Positions 48,635 to 57,750 of a stretch of DNA of 64,000 nt are shown here, one piece after another; position 1 is the stretch's first letter; each line of letters opens with the position of its first letter. Position numbers and translations under genes: made by a program. The notes beneath the pieces are model-generated. The model was given only the letters and a program-made list of their open reading frames with translations, did not search any database and had not been told where the DNA came from. The DNA is taken from positions 1 to 64,000 of the forward strand of contig NZ_FOXE01000014.1 of NCBI RefSeq assembly GCF_900115635.1, read 5' to 3'. The DNA is from Oscillibacter sp. PC13 (GTDB lineage Bacteria; Bacillota; Clostridia; Oscillospirales; Oscillospiraceae).

Positions 48635-50410
48635 TTAAGCCTCCGGCTTGACCAGGGCGATGTGCAGCTCGTCCAACTGCTTTTGTGTGACTTCGCCGGG
48701 GGCGTCCATCATCACGTCCTGAGCGTTTTTATTCATGGGGAAGGGAATGATTTCCCGGATGGAATCCTCGCCCGCCAGCAGCATGACCATCCGGTCCACG
48801 CCGGGAGCGATGCCCGCATGGGGGGGCGCACCATAGCAGAACGCGTTGTACATGGCGGGGAATTTGGCCTTTACATCTTCCTCGCCGAGACGTACCAGTT
48901 CGAAGGCCTTGATCATAATCTCCGGGTCGTGGTTCCGGACCGCGCCGGAGGAGAGCTCCACGCCGTTGCACACCAGGTCGTACTGGTCTGCGGTGATGGA
49001 GAGTGGGTCCAGCTCACCCGCTTCTGCCTTCAGCAGCACCTCCAGGCCGCCGGAGGGCATGGAGAAGGGATTGTGGCAGAACTCCAGCTCACCGGACTCC
49101 TCGCCGATTTCGTACATGGGGAAATCCACAATCCAGCAGAAGCTGTACTGCTCCCGGTCCATGTGGCCGGGGACGGCGGCCCCCAGGGTCTTTACCAGCA
49201 CGCCTGCGGTTTTCTGGGCCTGGCTCAGCTTGCCGGCGGACAGCGCCACAAAATCGCCCGGCTTCAGACCCAGGGCGGACACCACGGCGTCCTTGATGGG
49301 GCTGACAAACTTGGCAATGCCGCCCACGATCTCGCCGTTTTCATCCAGGCGGAACCAATAGGGCTTGCCGCCGGAGACCACCTCCACGTCGGCCAGAGTC
49401 TTGTCGATAAACTTGCGGGTCTCCTTGAAGTCAGAGACCACCACGGCCTTCACCACGTTCCCCTCGAAGGGGCCGAAGCCGCAGCCGCCCAGCGCCTTGG
49501 TGGCATCCTGCACGGTCAGATCAATCCGCAGGTCGGGCTTGTCGGAGCCGTATTTCTCCATGGCCTCCCGGTAGGGGATGCGGGTGAAGGGGGCGCCGGA
49601 GGCGCGATTGTAGGTGCCGTATTTCGCGAAGATGGGGGGCAGCACGTCCTCCAGCACGGCGAACACGTCCTCCTGGGAGGCAAAGGCCATCTCCATGTCC
49701 AGCTGGTAGAACTCGCCGGGGGAGCGGTCCGCCCGGGCATCCTCATCCCGGAAGCAGGGCGCGATCTGGAAATAGCGGTCAAAGCCGGAGGTCATTAGCA
49801 GCTGCTTGAACTGCTGGGGCGCCTGGGGCAGGGCGTAAAACTTGCCGGGATGGTTCCGGGCGGGTACCAGGTAATCCCGGGCGCCCTCGGGGGAGGAGGC
49901 GGTCAGAATGGGCGTGGTAATCTCCAGGAAGCCGTGCTCCGTCATGGACTGGCGCAGGGCGGCCACCACATTGCACCGCAGGACAATGTTCTTCTTGACC
50001 TCCGGATTCCGCAGATCCAGATAGCGGTACTTGAGCCTGGTCAGCTCGTCGGCCTCCCGGCTGCGGAGAATGGGGAAGGGCAGCTCATTATAGCGGCAGC
50101 GGCCCAGAATTTCCACCTTGGCGGGGACCACCTCAATCTCGCCGGTGGCCATTTTGCTGGTCTTGCTGGCCCGCTCCCGGACGGTGCCCTCCACAGAGAT
50201 GGTGGATTCCTTGGTGATGGCATGGAGCTGCTTGACCATCTCCGGCGTCTCCGCCACCACCTGAGTGGTGCCGTAAAAGTCCCGGACAACGGCAAAGGCC
50301 AGCTCGCTGCCCACCTCCCGGACGTTTTCCAGCCAGCCGACGATTTTCACCTGCTTGCCGGCGTCGGCAAGGCGCAGCTCTCCGCAGGTATGGGTACGAT
50401 TCTGCATCAT
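48635..50410 (-). CDS. aspS: Aspartyl-tRNA synthetase
   Basis: 591 residues, bacterial-type AspRS: N-terminal OB-fold anticodon domain (VKIVGWLENVREVGSELAFAVVRDFYG), class II core with the GAD insertion domain, motif 2 RDEDARADRSPGEFYQLDMEM and motif 3 GIAPGVDRMVMLLAG. ATG 50410 (or the next ATG) with an AAAGGAA SD. No T-box leader is seen. Whether it also charges tRNA-Asn cannot be judged without the gatCAB/asnS status of the genome. Monocistronic, ended at 48565. Confidence 0.96.
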   Translation of the reverse strand: MMQNRTHTCGELRLADAGKQVKIVGWLENVREVGSELAFAVVRDFYGTTQVVAETPEMVKQLHAITKESTISVEGTVRERASKTSKMATGEIEVVPAKVEILGRCRYNELPFPILRSREADELTRLKYRYLDLRNPEVKKNIVLRCNVVAALRQSMTEHGFLEITTPILTASSPEGARDYLVPARNHPGKFYALPQAPQQFKQLLMTSGFDRYFQIAPCFRDEDARADRSPGEFYQLDMEMAFASQEDVFAVLEDVLPPIFAKYGTYNRASGAPFTRIPYREAMEKYGSDKPDLRIDLTVQDATKALGGCGFGPFEGNVVKAVVVSDFKETRKFIDKTLADVEVVSGGKPYWFRLDENGEIVGGIAKFVSPIKDAVVSALGLKPGDFVALSAGKLSQAQKTAGVLVKTLGAAVPGHMDREQYSFCWIVDFPMYEIGEESGELEFCHNPFSMPSGGLEVLLKAEAGELDPLSITADQYDLVCNGVELSSGAVRNHDPEIMIKAFELVRLGEEDVKAKFPAMYNAFCYGAPPHAGIAPGVDRMVMLLAGEDSIREIIPFPMNKNAQDVMMDAPGEVTQKQLDELHIALVKPEA

Positions 50411-50472
50411 GGTTGAAGGTTCCTTTCTGTATATGAAAATGAGAAATTGACAATAGGGTGTGCCGCCTGAAC

Positions 50473-52182
50473 TCAGCCCATCAGGGCGTCATAGGCCGCG
50501 GCGGCGGAAGCCACATCCACCGCATCATAGGCTGCCGCAGTGGTCACCTTGCTGCTTTCCGCCCATTCCGTCAGCTGGGCCATGGCGGGAATGGAGGCCG
50601 CCAGTTCACTGACATAGGTGTTGTCCGAAGGGTCCAGCTTCAGCACCACCGCATAGCGGTCCTCCTCTGTCAGCACCTGGGAGACCTGACCCACCCGCAG
50701 ATTTTTCAGAGCAGCTTGATTCGCCTCGGAAAAGCCCTCCAAGGGAATCAGATCCGGAGAGGAGCTGTAGTCCTCGCTGTATTTCCAAATGAGGTACTCG
50801 ATATATTCCGTATCGTCCAGGTGGGCGGAAATCTGCTGGCGGGCCTTCTCCGCTGCCGCCTTGGCGGCAGCGTCGTCGCTGTATTCATAGGAGCGGTAGT
50901 CTCCCCGGTAGAGCACCACATACAGGCCGTACACATAGCCCTGCTCCGTCAGGTACCGGTTCAGATCCGAGGCGGACATGGTGTGCTTGGCGGTGAGGTT
51001 TTCCAGCAGATAGAGGGAGGTGAGCTCCTGCTCCGCCAGGGCGGCGGAATAGCCGTACTCCTGCCAATAGGGCAGCGACTCCTGGAGCTCCGCCCTCTGG
51101 GCGGCGGTGAGGGGATAGGCGGCCTGGTGGTTGAACAGCTCCGCAAACTGCTTGAGGGAGGCCAGCGTGTCCTCCCGGACCTTCTGGGCTGGGCTCATGC
51201 CGCCCTTGTCCGGGGTGTTCCAGTCAATGGAAGCCTCCACGTCAATGCCGTATTTTTCCAGAAGATACTCGGCAAACAAGCCCTCGAAGGCCTCATCCGC
51301 CAAATAGGCCTCAAAATAGTCGGGGTATTCGTCGTAGTAGGAGAAATAGTGATCCATTTCCATGTTGCCGATGCTGCTGGTAAGGGCGTAGGTGTACAGC
51401 TCCGCATTCACGGTAAAGTCCCCCACGGTCAGCATGGGCGTCTCCGGCGCCAGGCCCAGAACGGCCTGGGACATCACCAGCACCTCCGGCGTGAACTTCA
51501 CCCGCTGGGCGGGATCCACAATCCGGGCCAGCATGGCGGCGGCCTGACCACGGTTCAGGAAATCAAAGCCGCTGAAGGTGCCGTACTGATCGCTGCCGGT
51601 GAGGATTCCGGCGTTATAAAACCGCAGAATGTCCGTATCTCCGGTGTCCGGTAGCTGGGTGATGGCGTTGATGGGGGTCAGGGCGCTCTCCGGCAGCACG
51701 GCCGCCAAACACCATACGAAGTCATACCGGTCGCAGGGCTCTGCAGCCATGAAGGCGAGATAGTCGCCGTCTTCCAGCATGGACTGCAGATAGTAGGCGG
51801 CCTCCGTGTCCTGGGTCACCTGAGCGGTGAGATAGTCCACGGCGGGCTGGTACCAGGCCTGACCCGCCGCAGCGGCGGGCAATACGCCGTCGCCGCCGTG
51901 GAGCAGCGCATGGAGCCGGGCGGTGATCACCAGAATCTGCGCATAGGTCAAAGAACCGCTTGGGTCAAAGGCAGAGGCGGACTTGCCGTCCATAAGGCCC
52001 GCCTCGTAGACGGTCTTTACCGCGGCCTCACACCAGGCACCCTTTGTATCTGCAAAGGCGGTGGAGTAGGTCTTCTTCTGGGGAACCAGGCAGCCGCTGT
52101 TGTAGGCAGCTGCGGGGGCGGTCAGAGACAGGGTAAGGATCAGCGTCAGCAGCAGGGTCAGAGGGCGTGTGTGTTTCATCAT
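50473..52182 (-). CDS. SLH-domain protein with SurA/PrsA-like foldase region
   Basis: 569 residues. A signal peptide (cleavage near PAAAYN, residue 26) is followed by two or three degenerate SLH modules: AWCEAAVKTVYEAGLMDGKSASAFDPSGSLTYAQILVITARL (about 50-95) and ILTGSDQYGTFSGFDFLNRGQAAAMLARIV (about 190-225). SLH modules bind secondary cell-wall polymers. The C-terminal 340 residues read like a SurA N-domain/parvulin-type chaperone: TVGDFTVNAELYTYALTSS and LKNLRVGQVSQVLTEEDRYAVVLKLDP. It lies next to a shorter paralogue of the same design. Confidence 0.75.
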   Translation of the reverse strand: MMKHTRPLTLLLTLILTLSLTAPAAAYNSGCLVPQKKTYSTAFADTKGAWCEAAVKTVYEAGLMDGKSASAFDPSGSLTYAQILVITARLHALLHGGDGVLPAAAAGQAWYQPAVDYLTAQVTQDTEAAYYLQSMLEDGDYLAFMAAEPCDRYDFVWCLAAVLPESALTPINAITQLPDTGDTDILRFYNAGILTGSDQYGTFSGFDFLNRGQAAAMLARIVDPAQRVKFTPEVLVMSQAVLGLAPETPMLTVGDFTVNAELYTYALTSSIGNMEMDHYFSYYDEYPDYFEAYLADEAFEGLFAEYLLEKYGIDVEASIDWNTPDKGGMSPAQKVREDTLASLKQFAELFNHQAAYPLTAAQRAELQESLPYWQEYGYSAALAEQELTSLYLLENLTAKHTMSASDLNRYLTEQGYVYGLYVVLYRGDYRSYEYSDDAAAKAAAEKARQQISAHLDDTEYIEYLIWKYSEDYSSSPDLIPLEGFSEANQAALKNLRVGQVSQVLTEEDRYAVVLKLDPSDNTYVSELAASIPAMAQLTEWAESSKVTTAAAYDAVDVASAAAAYDALMG

Positions 52183-52217
52183 CAATCAAATCCTCTCTTC
52201 TGTTTTGCATCCATATT

Positions 52218-53405
52218 TTAAAAATGTCCGCCCCAGACGGGGATGTCATAGAGCCGCCAGGAAAAATCGGAGAAGGGCAGGGTGTCCCAAACAGCGGCAT
52301 AGGTTACCGTGGGCAGCCGATCCATGGGAAAGGACTCTGCCCCCAGCTGGTTTACGACAGCGGCGCGCAGGCGGCTGTGGTGTGCCTGCCAGGCCTGCCC
52401 CTGCGCAGTGAGGCCCTGATAGCCTGCAAAATACAGCGTGTCGGAGGGCGGCACGTCCAGACCCAGCTCTTCCGCCAGCGTTTCGCATAAAACCAGCATT
52501 TGCAGCTCCTCCACCGCAGCGTCCACTGAGGTGCGGCCGCTTTGCTCCAGAATCATGGAGCCGAAATGTTCATGGTTGTATCCCGACACGGTGGACACCA
52601 GCGTGGGCATAAATTCCCCGGCAGTGACGTCCTGACCGTCCAGGGTCATCAGCACGGTGTCCGGATCGACCCCCAGCAGCTGCTGACAGAGCTCCAGCGG
52701 CTCCAGATCCAGCGTCAGCCGCTGAGTGGGGTCAATGAGTCGGGCCAGCATGGCGGCGGCCGCCCCTCGGGTCAGCCAGGCGCTGCCCTCCAGCGTGCCG
52801 TAGGCGTCCTTGCCCCCCAACACGCCCAAGCGGTAGAACTGCATCAGCGTCTGGTCGCAGCAATCCGGTACGGCGTCCACGTCGTTGATCTCCGGCAGAG
52901 TGGTGCCGGTATCGTCCAGCACGGCGGCCAGCAGCCGGAAGAAGATCTCCCGCGTGCAGCTGGCGGTGACAGTCTCCTTCATGGCGGGGTACCACTCCGT
53001 GTCCGCCAGGGCGGGAATCTGCTCTGTCAGATACCCATCGTAGGGCGTCCACCAGAGGGTGCCGGTGAGGGAGATGGGCTCAAAATAGGTGAGGCTGCCG
53101 CCGGAGAGCAGGCGGTGGAGCCGGGCGGAGACCACGATGATCTGGGCATGGGTCAGCCCCGCGGAGGGCAGAAAGTGTTTCCCGTCCACGCCGTCCATCA
53201 GCCCCGCCTGACAGCAGGTGGCGGCAGCCTGCTCTGCAATGGTGCCCGCCGTGTCGGTGAAAGCGGCGTAGTCCCGGACCTTGGGAATCAGCCATCGCTC
53301 TCCCACCGGAGCGGTCTGGCTGGTGGCAGCCGCTGCGGAGACCGGAAGGATGGATATGGCCAGCACCAGTGCGAAAAGCAGCGAAAGAACACCTTTTTTC
53401 TGCAT
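52218..53405 (-). CDS. SLH-domain exported protein, shorter paralogue
   Basis: 395 residues. Signal peptide (cleavage near VSAAAA, about residue 26), SLH-like modules QAGLMDGVDGKHFLPSAGLTHAQIIVVSARL and LGGKDAYGTLEGSAWLTRGAAAAMLARLIDPTQRLTL, and a C-terminal stretch LDGQDVTAGEFMPTLVSTV that parallels the foldase start of the neighbour but is truncated before the parvulin part. It probably arose by duplication of the 50473-52182 gene. No SD consensus stronger than GGAGG before ATG 53405. Likely cell-wall attached. Confidence 0.72.
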   Translation of the reverse strand: MQKKGVLSLLFALVLAISILPVSAAAATSQTAPVGERWLIPKVRDYAAFTDTAGTIAEQAAATCCQAGLMDGVDGKHFLPSAGLTHAQIIVVSARLHRLLSGGSLTYFEPISLTGTLWWTPYDGYLTEQIPALADTEWYPAMKETVTASCTREIFFRLLAAVLDDTGTTLPEINDVDAVPDCCDQTLMQFYRLGVLGGKDAYGTLEGSAWLTRGAAAAMLARLIDPTQRLTLDLEPLELCQQLLGVDPDTVLMTLDGQDVTAGEFMPTLVSTVSGYNHEHFGSMILEQSGRTSVDAAVEELQMLVLCETLAEELGLDVPPSDTLYFAGYQGLTAQGQAWQAHHSRLRAAVVNQLGAESFPMDRLPTVTYAAVWDTLPFSDFSWRLYDIPVWGGHF

Positions 53406-53451
53406 GTCACACCTCCAAATTCAATACAAAGTGTATTATTCAGGCGACAAT

Positions 53452-53976
53452 TTACGAATTGAATTCGCTTTCTGAGGCAATGTCCCACAAAAATTCATGG
53501 AAGTCCGTTCCCACCTCCCCGCCGCCGCATAAAAGGACTGCCTGGAAGCTGGGGCCGCTGTCCGGATAGGTGACCAGCTCCCACCAGCCCACGCGGCAGT
53601 TCAGACCCAGGCTGTCCGTTCCATCGCTGAGACCGATCCAGCTCTCGAAATCCCCTGGGTGGATGGTGCGGCTCTGCAGATCCCGGAGAAAGGAAAGCAG
53701 GGATCCCAGAGGCAGCCGGCGAAAGCGCAGGGATTCCAGTTGGGTGAGAACGGTGTCATACGCCGCGCCGTCCTCCGCGGTCAGATCCAGGTAACGGACG
53801 GGGAGATCGGCGGCGTCTCCTGTGTGGCGCATCAGCATCAGGTCAAGATATTGCGGTTCCAAATCCGGCGCTATGGTGTAGAGATCCACTGGGCGGGTAT
53901 ACCAAAGCATGCCGCCCAGCAGGACGGCCAGCGCCACCAGGGCCAGGATGCGCCGCAGCCTGCTTCCAAGATGCAT
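53452..53976 (-). CDS. Membrane-anchored protein of unknown function
   Basis: 174 residues: basic N-terminus and one TM (about residues 9-27), then an extracytoplasmic domain with no motif I recognise (ESWIGLSDGTDSLGLNCRVGWWELV). Start ATG 53976 behind GGGAGGG; the open frame continues upstream into hisS in another phase and is not used. It lies between hisS and the SLH genes and is probably co-transcribed with hisS (31-nt gap). Confidence 0.65.
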   Translation of the reverse strand: MHLGSRLRRILALVALAVLLGGMLWYTRPVDLYTIAPDLEPQYLDLMLMRHTGDAADLPVRYLDLTAEDGAAYDTVLTQLESLRFRRLPLGSLLSFLRDLQSRTIHPGDFESWIGLSDGTDSLGLNCRVGWWELVTYPDSGPSFQAVLLCGGGEVGTDFHEFLWDIASESEFNS

Positions 53977-54007
53977 GGTACTCCCTCCCGATGGCGGCAG
54001 GCGCCGC

Positions 54008-55366
54008 TTATTTTTCCAGAATGACGCTGCCCCGCTCCTTTTCCGCAAGGCCCGCCTTGATGCGGTAGACAGTGGCGGCGGGCTCCAGCTTGGTCTGCTC
54101 GCCGGTGGCCATATCCTTGCAGGCCACCACGCCGGCGTTGATTTCGTCCTCCCCCAGGAAGATGACATAGGGGATGGCCAGTTTATCCGCGTAGCTGATC
54201 TTCTGCTTGAACTTTTTCTCCTCCCCGTGGATTTGGGCGCGGATGCCGTTTTCCCGCAGCTGTGTGGCAAAGGCAATCGCGGCGGAGAGATCGTCGGTCA
54301 TGGGCAGAATCAGGACGTCGGCGGGGGCGGTGGACAGGTCGGGATTCAGCATGCCCTGTTCTCCCAGGACATAAAACAGGCGGGTCAGGCCGATGGAAAT
54401 ACCCACGCCGGGGAGCTGGCGGTCGGTATAATACTCCGCCAGGTTGTCATACCGGCCGCCGGAGCAGACGGAGCCAATCTCCGGGTGGTCCAGCAGGGTG
54501 GTTTCGTACACGGTGCCGGTGTAATAGTCTAGGCCCCGGGCGATGGTGAGATCCACGGCAAAGTTTTCAGCGGGCACGCCGAAGGCAGAGAGGTATTTCA
54601 CCACGGTCTTCAGCTCGTCCAGGCCCTGATCAAAGCGCTCGTTCCGGATCCGATAGCTCTCCAGTGCGGAGAGCACCGCATCGTTGCCGCCGGAGATGGC
54701 GATGAATTTCAGGATTTCGTCTGCCTTTTCCCCGGGGATGGCAAAGTCCTCCACCAAAATGGCCTTTACCTTTTCCGGGCCGATTTTGTCCAGCTTATCT
54801 ACCGTGCGCATCACATCGCCGGACTGCTCGCTCAGTCCCAGCATTTCATAAAAGCCGTTGAGAATCTTCCGGTTATTTACCCGGATTTGGAACCGCCGGA
54901 GGCCCAGGGCGGAAAAGGTCTTGTAGATGATGGCGGGGATCTCCGCCTCGTTGGTAATGGACAGCTTGCCGTCTCCGATGATGTCGATGTCCGCCTGGTA
55001 GAATTCCCGGAAGCGGCCCCGCTGAGCCCGCTCTCCCCGGTAAACCTTACCGATTTGATAGCGGCGGAAGGGGAAGGTCAGGTCGTTATAGTGCAGGGCC
55101 ACATACTTGGCCAGCGGCACGGTCAGATCAAACCGGAGGGAAAGATCCGCATCGCCCTTCTGGAAGCGGTAGATCTGCTTTTCCGTTTCACCACCGCCCT
55201 TGGCCAGCAGCACGTCGCTGGATTCAATGACCGGGGTGTCCAGGGGGGTGAAGCCATACAGGGCGTATGTCTTGCGCAGAATTTCCATCATGCGCTCCAT
55301 CTGCTGCTGGGCAGGGGGCAGTAGCTCCATAAAACCGGAGAGGGTACGGGGTGTCATTTTAGCCAT
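54008..55366 (-). CDS. hisS: Histidyl-tRNA synthetase
   Basis: 452 residues, class II. Motif 1 region RTLSGFMELLPPAQQQMERM, motif 2 YRGERAQRGRFREFYQADIDIIG, HisA signatures LDYYTGTVYE and SGGRYDNL, and the C-terminal anticodon domain. Start ATG 55366, 10 nt after AAGGAG; the upstream frame extension overlaps the leader. Controlled by the T-box at 55527-55795. A HisZ (catalytically dead) role is unlikely because the T-box and catalytic motifs are intact. Confidence 0.95.
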   Translation of the reverse strand: MAKMTPRTLSGFMELLPPAQQQMERMMEILRKTYALYGFTPLDTPVIESSDVLLAKGGGETEKQIYRFQKGDADLSLRFDLTVPLAKYVALHYNDLTFPFRRYQIGKVYRGERAQRGRFREFYQADIDIIGDGKLSITNEAEIPAIIYKTFSALGLRRFQIRVNNRKILNGFYEMLGLSEQSGDVMRTVDKLDKIGPEKVKAILVEDFAIPGEKADEILKFIAISGGNDAVLSALESYRIRNERFDQGLDELKTVVKYLSAFGVPAENFAVDLTIARGLDYYTGTVYETTLLDHPEIGSVCSGGRYDNLAEYYTDRQLPGVGISIGLTRLFYVLGEQGMLNPDLSTAPADVLILPMTDDLSAAIAFATQLRENGIRAQIHGEEKKFKQKISYADKLAIPYVIFLGEDEINAGVVACKDMATGEQTKLEPAATVYRIKAGLAEKERGSVILEK

Positions 55367-55526
55367 GGTGCAAAGCTCCTTTTTGAAATTTGGACTGCCG
55401 GCGTGCACCGCCGCAGGGAAGGCGCAGTGCCGGAAAGCGTGCTGAAAGGGACGTGCCTGCCCGGTTTGATTCAATCAAAGCGGGCTCCGGATAAACAGGG
55501 GGCTCCGGGAAAAAGCGCGGCGTCAT

Positions 55527-55795
55527 CTGAAAAAGAATGCTCTCGTCCCAAGATTTTGGGACGAGAGCAAATCTGCTTCGTGGTGCCACCCAAATTCGGG
55601 ACAGACTGCCCCCTTTGGCCTCCTGGTACGGGGAGGGAGCCGTGGGCGTTTCCGCCCCCGCTCCGCCGCTGTCCTTCTTCCATGCCTGCCGGAACGCTCT
55701 CAGCGGGTGCGCCCCTCTCTGTAAAGCCGGTTGACGGAATACTGCTGCGGCATCCGCGCGGTATGCGTGATTTCACGCAAAATCCGTATAAACTT
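55527..55795 (-). ncRNA. T-box riboswitch upstream of hisS
   Basis: On the minus strand the leader contains the T-box GGGTGGCACCACG (55579-55591). It is followed by a terminator with a 14-bp stem TGCTCTCGTCCCAA/TTGGGACGAGAGCA (55538-55569) and TTCTTTTT. Upstream is about 200 nt of structured RNA with GCTGAGAG and GAAGGACAGC motifs. The leader begins right behind the mgsA-like gene. The specifier codon was not located with certainty; His is inferred from the downstream gene. Confidence 0.85.
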
Positions 55796-55808
55796 TTTTT
55801 GAAGGACG

Positions 55809-56222
55809 TCAGGCGATGGGGCGGGTGGAGGGATTCACAATGCAGCGCCAGTCCAAATCGCCCCTGGCCAGACCCAGCACCAGCATTTCCGCCGTGGCGA
55901 TGTTGCTGGCAAAGGGGATGTTGTTCTGGTCGCACAGACGGGAGATATAGGAGATGTCGCCGGCCATGTTTTCACTGCTGGGATCGTTGAAGAACAGAAC
56001 CAGGTCGAATTCATTGTAGGCAATGCGGGCGCCGATCTGCTGGCTGCCTCCATGGGCATAGGACAAAAAGCAGTGGACCTTCAGACCCGTGGCATCTGCC
56101 ACCATGTGTCCGGTGGTGTTGGTGGCATAGATATGGTGTTGGGAGAGGATCCCGGCATAGGCAGTACAAAACTGTACCATCAGATCCTTTTTATTGTCGT
56201 GAGACATGAGCGCAATGTTCAA
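55809..56222 (-). CDS. mgsA: Methylglyoxal-synthase-like protein with altered active site
   Basis: 137 residues, the size of MgsA. The start is TTG 56222, 9 nt after AAAGGAG, giving NIALMSHDNKKDLMV, the family N-terminus. ATNTTGHMVADATGLKV and NIPFASNIATAEMLVLGLARGDLDW also match. The catalytic Asp of the GGDQQ motif (Asp71 in E. coli) is Ser here (GGSQQ), and the PHDPD segment with His98 is replaced (SSENMAGDIS). So either the chemistry is lost or changed. Lies between minD and the hisS leader. Confidence 0.8.
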   Translation of the reverse strand: MNIALMSHDNKKDLMVQFCTAYAGILSQHHIYATNTTGHMVADATGLKVHCFLSYAHGGSQQIGARIAYNEFDLVLFFNDPSSENMAGDISYISRLCDQNNIPFASNIATAEMLVLGLARGDLDWRCIVNPSTRPIA

Positions 56223-56241
56223 GTAATACAGCTCCTTTCTT

Positions 56242-56994
56242 CTATTTGATCCGCAGCAGGGAGGCTTTGCCGCCCTGAATGCGTTTGGCAATATTTCGAT
56301 AGGCTGCAGCGGCCATCTGTCCGTCCGCCAGCAGAAGCGGCACACCACGGTTCAGGCACAGGGGCAGGGCGTCATCCTCCGGAACCACGCCCAGCAGGGG
56401 CAGGCCTGCCTTGTCAATGGCGTCGTCAATGGTAGCGTGCATGTTGCGGAGCATCTTCTTCCGCACCCGGTTCACCACCAGGTGAAGCCTGCCGGCGGGA
56501 AAGCGGCTCAGCTCCATCACCGTGTGCTGGGCGTCCCGCAGGGAGGAGGCATCCGCCGTGGTGACCACCACGCAGCGATCTGCGCGGCAGGTGGCCAGCA
56601 GGAAGCCCGTACCCAGACCCGCCGGAGCATCCAGCAGGCAGTAGTCAAATCGCTTGCGGACCTCGCAGAGCAGATCCGCCATCTGGGTTTCGCTGACCGG
56701 GCGGCCCCGGATTCGGGCAGGGGCCGTCAACAAATACAGTCCTGGAATCTTGGCGTGTTCCACCACGGCGGAATCCAAATCACAGCGGCCCTGGGCCACA
56801 TCTGAAAAGTCCATCAGGGCCCGATCGGAAAGGCCCAGCGCCAGATCCAGATTCCGCAGGCCGATATCACAGTCCAAACAAAGGACGCTCCGCCCGCTCA
56901 GGGCCAGAGCAGATCCAACGCCCGCCGTAAAGGAGGTCTTTCCGGTGCCGCCCTTTCCGGATACGACGGCAATGCATTGTCCCTGAGACGCCAT
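56242..56994 (-). CDS. minD: MinD-family P-loop ATPase
   Basis: 250 residues. Deviant Walker A GKGGTGKTS (residues 12-20), CDIGLRNLDLALGL, DAPAGLGTG and the switch region match MinD. The C-terminal AYRNIAKRIQGGKASLLRIK looks like the membrane-targeting amphipathic helix. It positions the division septum with MinC and MinE, whose genes are not nearby. The start is ATG 56994, 7 nt after AGGAGG; an upstream frame extension lacks an SD. It lies between rsmG and the mgsA-like gene. A flagellar or other MinD-like role cannot be excluded. Confidence 0.85.
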   Translation of the reverse strand: MASQGQCIAVVSGKGGTGKTSFTAGVGSALALSGRSVLCLDCDIGLRNLDLALGLSDRALMDFSDVAQGRCDLDSAVVEHAKIPGLYLLTAPARIRGRPVSETQMADLLCEVRKRFDYCLLDAPAGLGTGFLLATCRADRCVVVTTADASSLRDAQHTVMELSRFPAGRLHLVVNRVRKKMLRNMHATIDDAIDKAGLPLLGVVPEDDALPLCLNRGVPLLLADGQMAAAAYRNIAKRIQGGKASLLRIK

Positions 56995-57054
56995 GGGCGG
57001 ACCTCCTGTTCCTCGTAAATTTGAAATGTGCGGGCGTGAAAATGGATGCATCTA

Positions 57055-57750
57055 TTATAACGGATTCTTTTTGATTTTTGCAAATGCTCTGGGATATTTT
57101 TTGGGAGTTTCCTTTATTTTTTTCACAAAAACCAAGCGGTGGCGGACACTTGTCCCCGGTATGGCGTAATCCCGGGTTTCCTCCACGGCTCCGCCCAGAA
57201 GTTTCACCGCGTTTTTGGCGGCTGCAATCTCCTCATCGGAGTCCACGGACTTCATGGCCAGGAAGTATCCGCCAGGCTTTACCAGCGGCAGGCACAGCTC
57301 CGAGAGCATCTGCAGGTTTGCTACGGCCCGGGAGGTGACGATGTCAAAACTGCCCCGGTGTCCTGCGGCAAATTCTTCAGCCCGGCCATGCACACAGGTC
57401 ACGTCACTGAGTTCCAAGTCGGCGCAGACCTCTTTGAGAAAGTCGATCCGCTTGTTGAGGGAGTCCAACAGTGTCAGGCGGATGGTGGGCTCTACAATCC
57501 GGAGGGGCAGGCCCGGAAAGCCAGCGCCGGTGCCTACATCTGCCACGGTTTTGTTCCGGAAATCCGCCGCTTTCAGCAGTGCGGCGCTGTCCAAAAAGTG
57601 GAGGGCAGCAATGTCCGCCGGATCCGTAATGGCGGTCAGGTTCATTACTTTGTTCTTCTCCACCAGCAGATCTGCATACCGGAGCAGGGCAGGAACACCG
57701 TCGGCAGGCAGGCCCAGGGTAGAAAGACCGCTGCGCAGGAGCTGTTCCAT
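57055..57750 (-). CDS. rsmG: 16S rRNA (guanine527-N7)-methyltransferase
   Basis: 231 residues. SAM-binding VADVGTGAGFPGLPLRIV (about residue 70), LLDSLNKRIDFLKEV, VTSRAVANLQMLSELCLPLVKPGGYFLAMK identify RsmG (GidB). It modifies G527 of 16S rRNA; loss gives low-level streptomycin resistance in other bacteria. ATG 57750 overlaps the mscL stop by one base (TGATG). In many Firmicutes it follows mnmG; here mnmG is absent and it follows mscL. Confidence 0.95.
   Translation of the reverse strand: MEQLLRSGLSTLGLPADGVPALLRYADLLVEKNKVMNLTAITDPADIAALHFLDSAALLKAADFRNKTVADVGTGAGFPGLPLRIVEPTIRLTLLDSLNKRIDFLKEVCADLELSDVTCVHGRAEEFAAGHRGSFDIVTSRAVANLQMLSELCLPLVKPGGYFLAMKSVDSDEEIAAAKNAVKLLGGAVEETRDYAIPGTSVRHRLVFVKKIKETPKKYPRAFAKIKKNPL

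Noticed and set aside
55600-55740. Possible tRNA or rRNA-like structured stretch
   Set aside because: It is part of the T-box leader of hisS: T-box, antiterminator and terminator are all in place.
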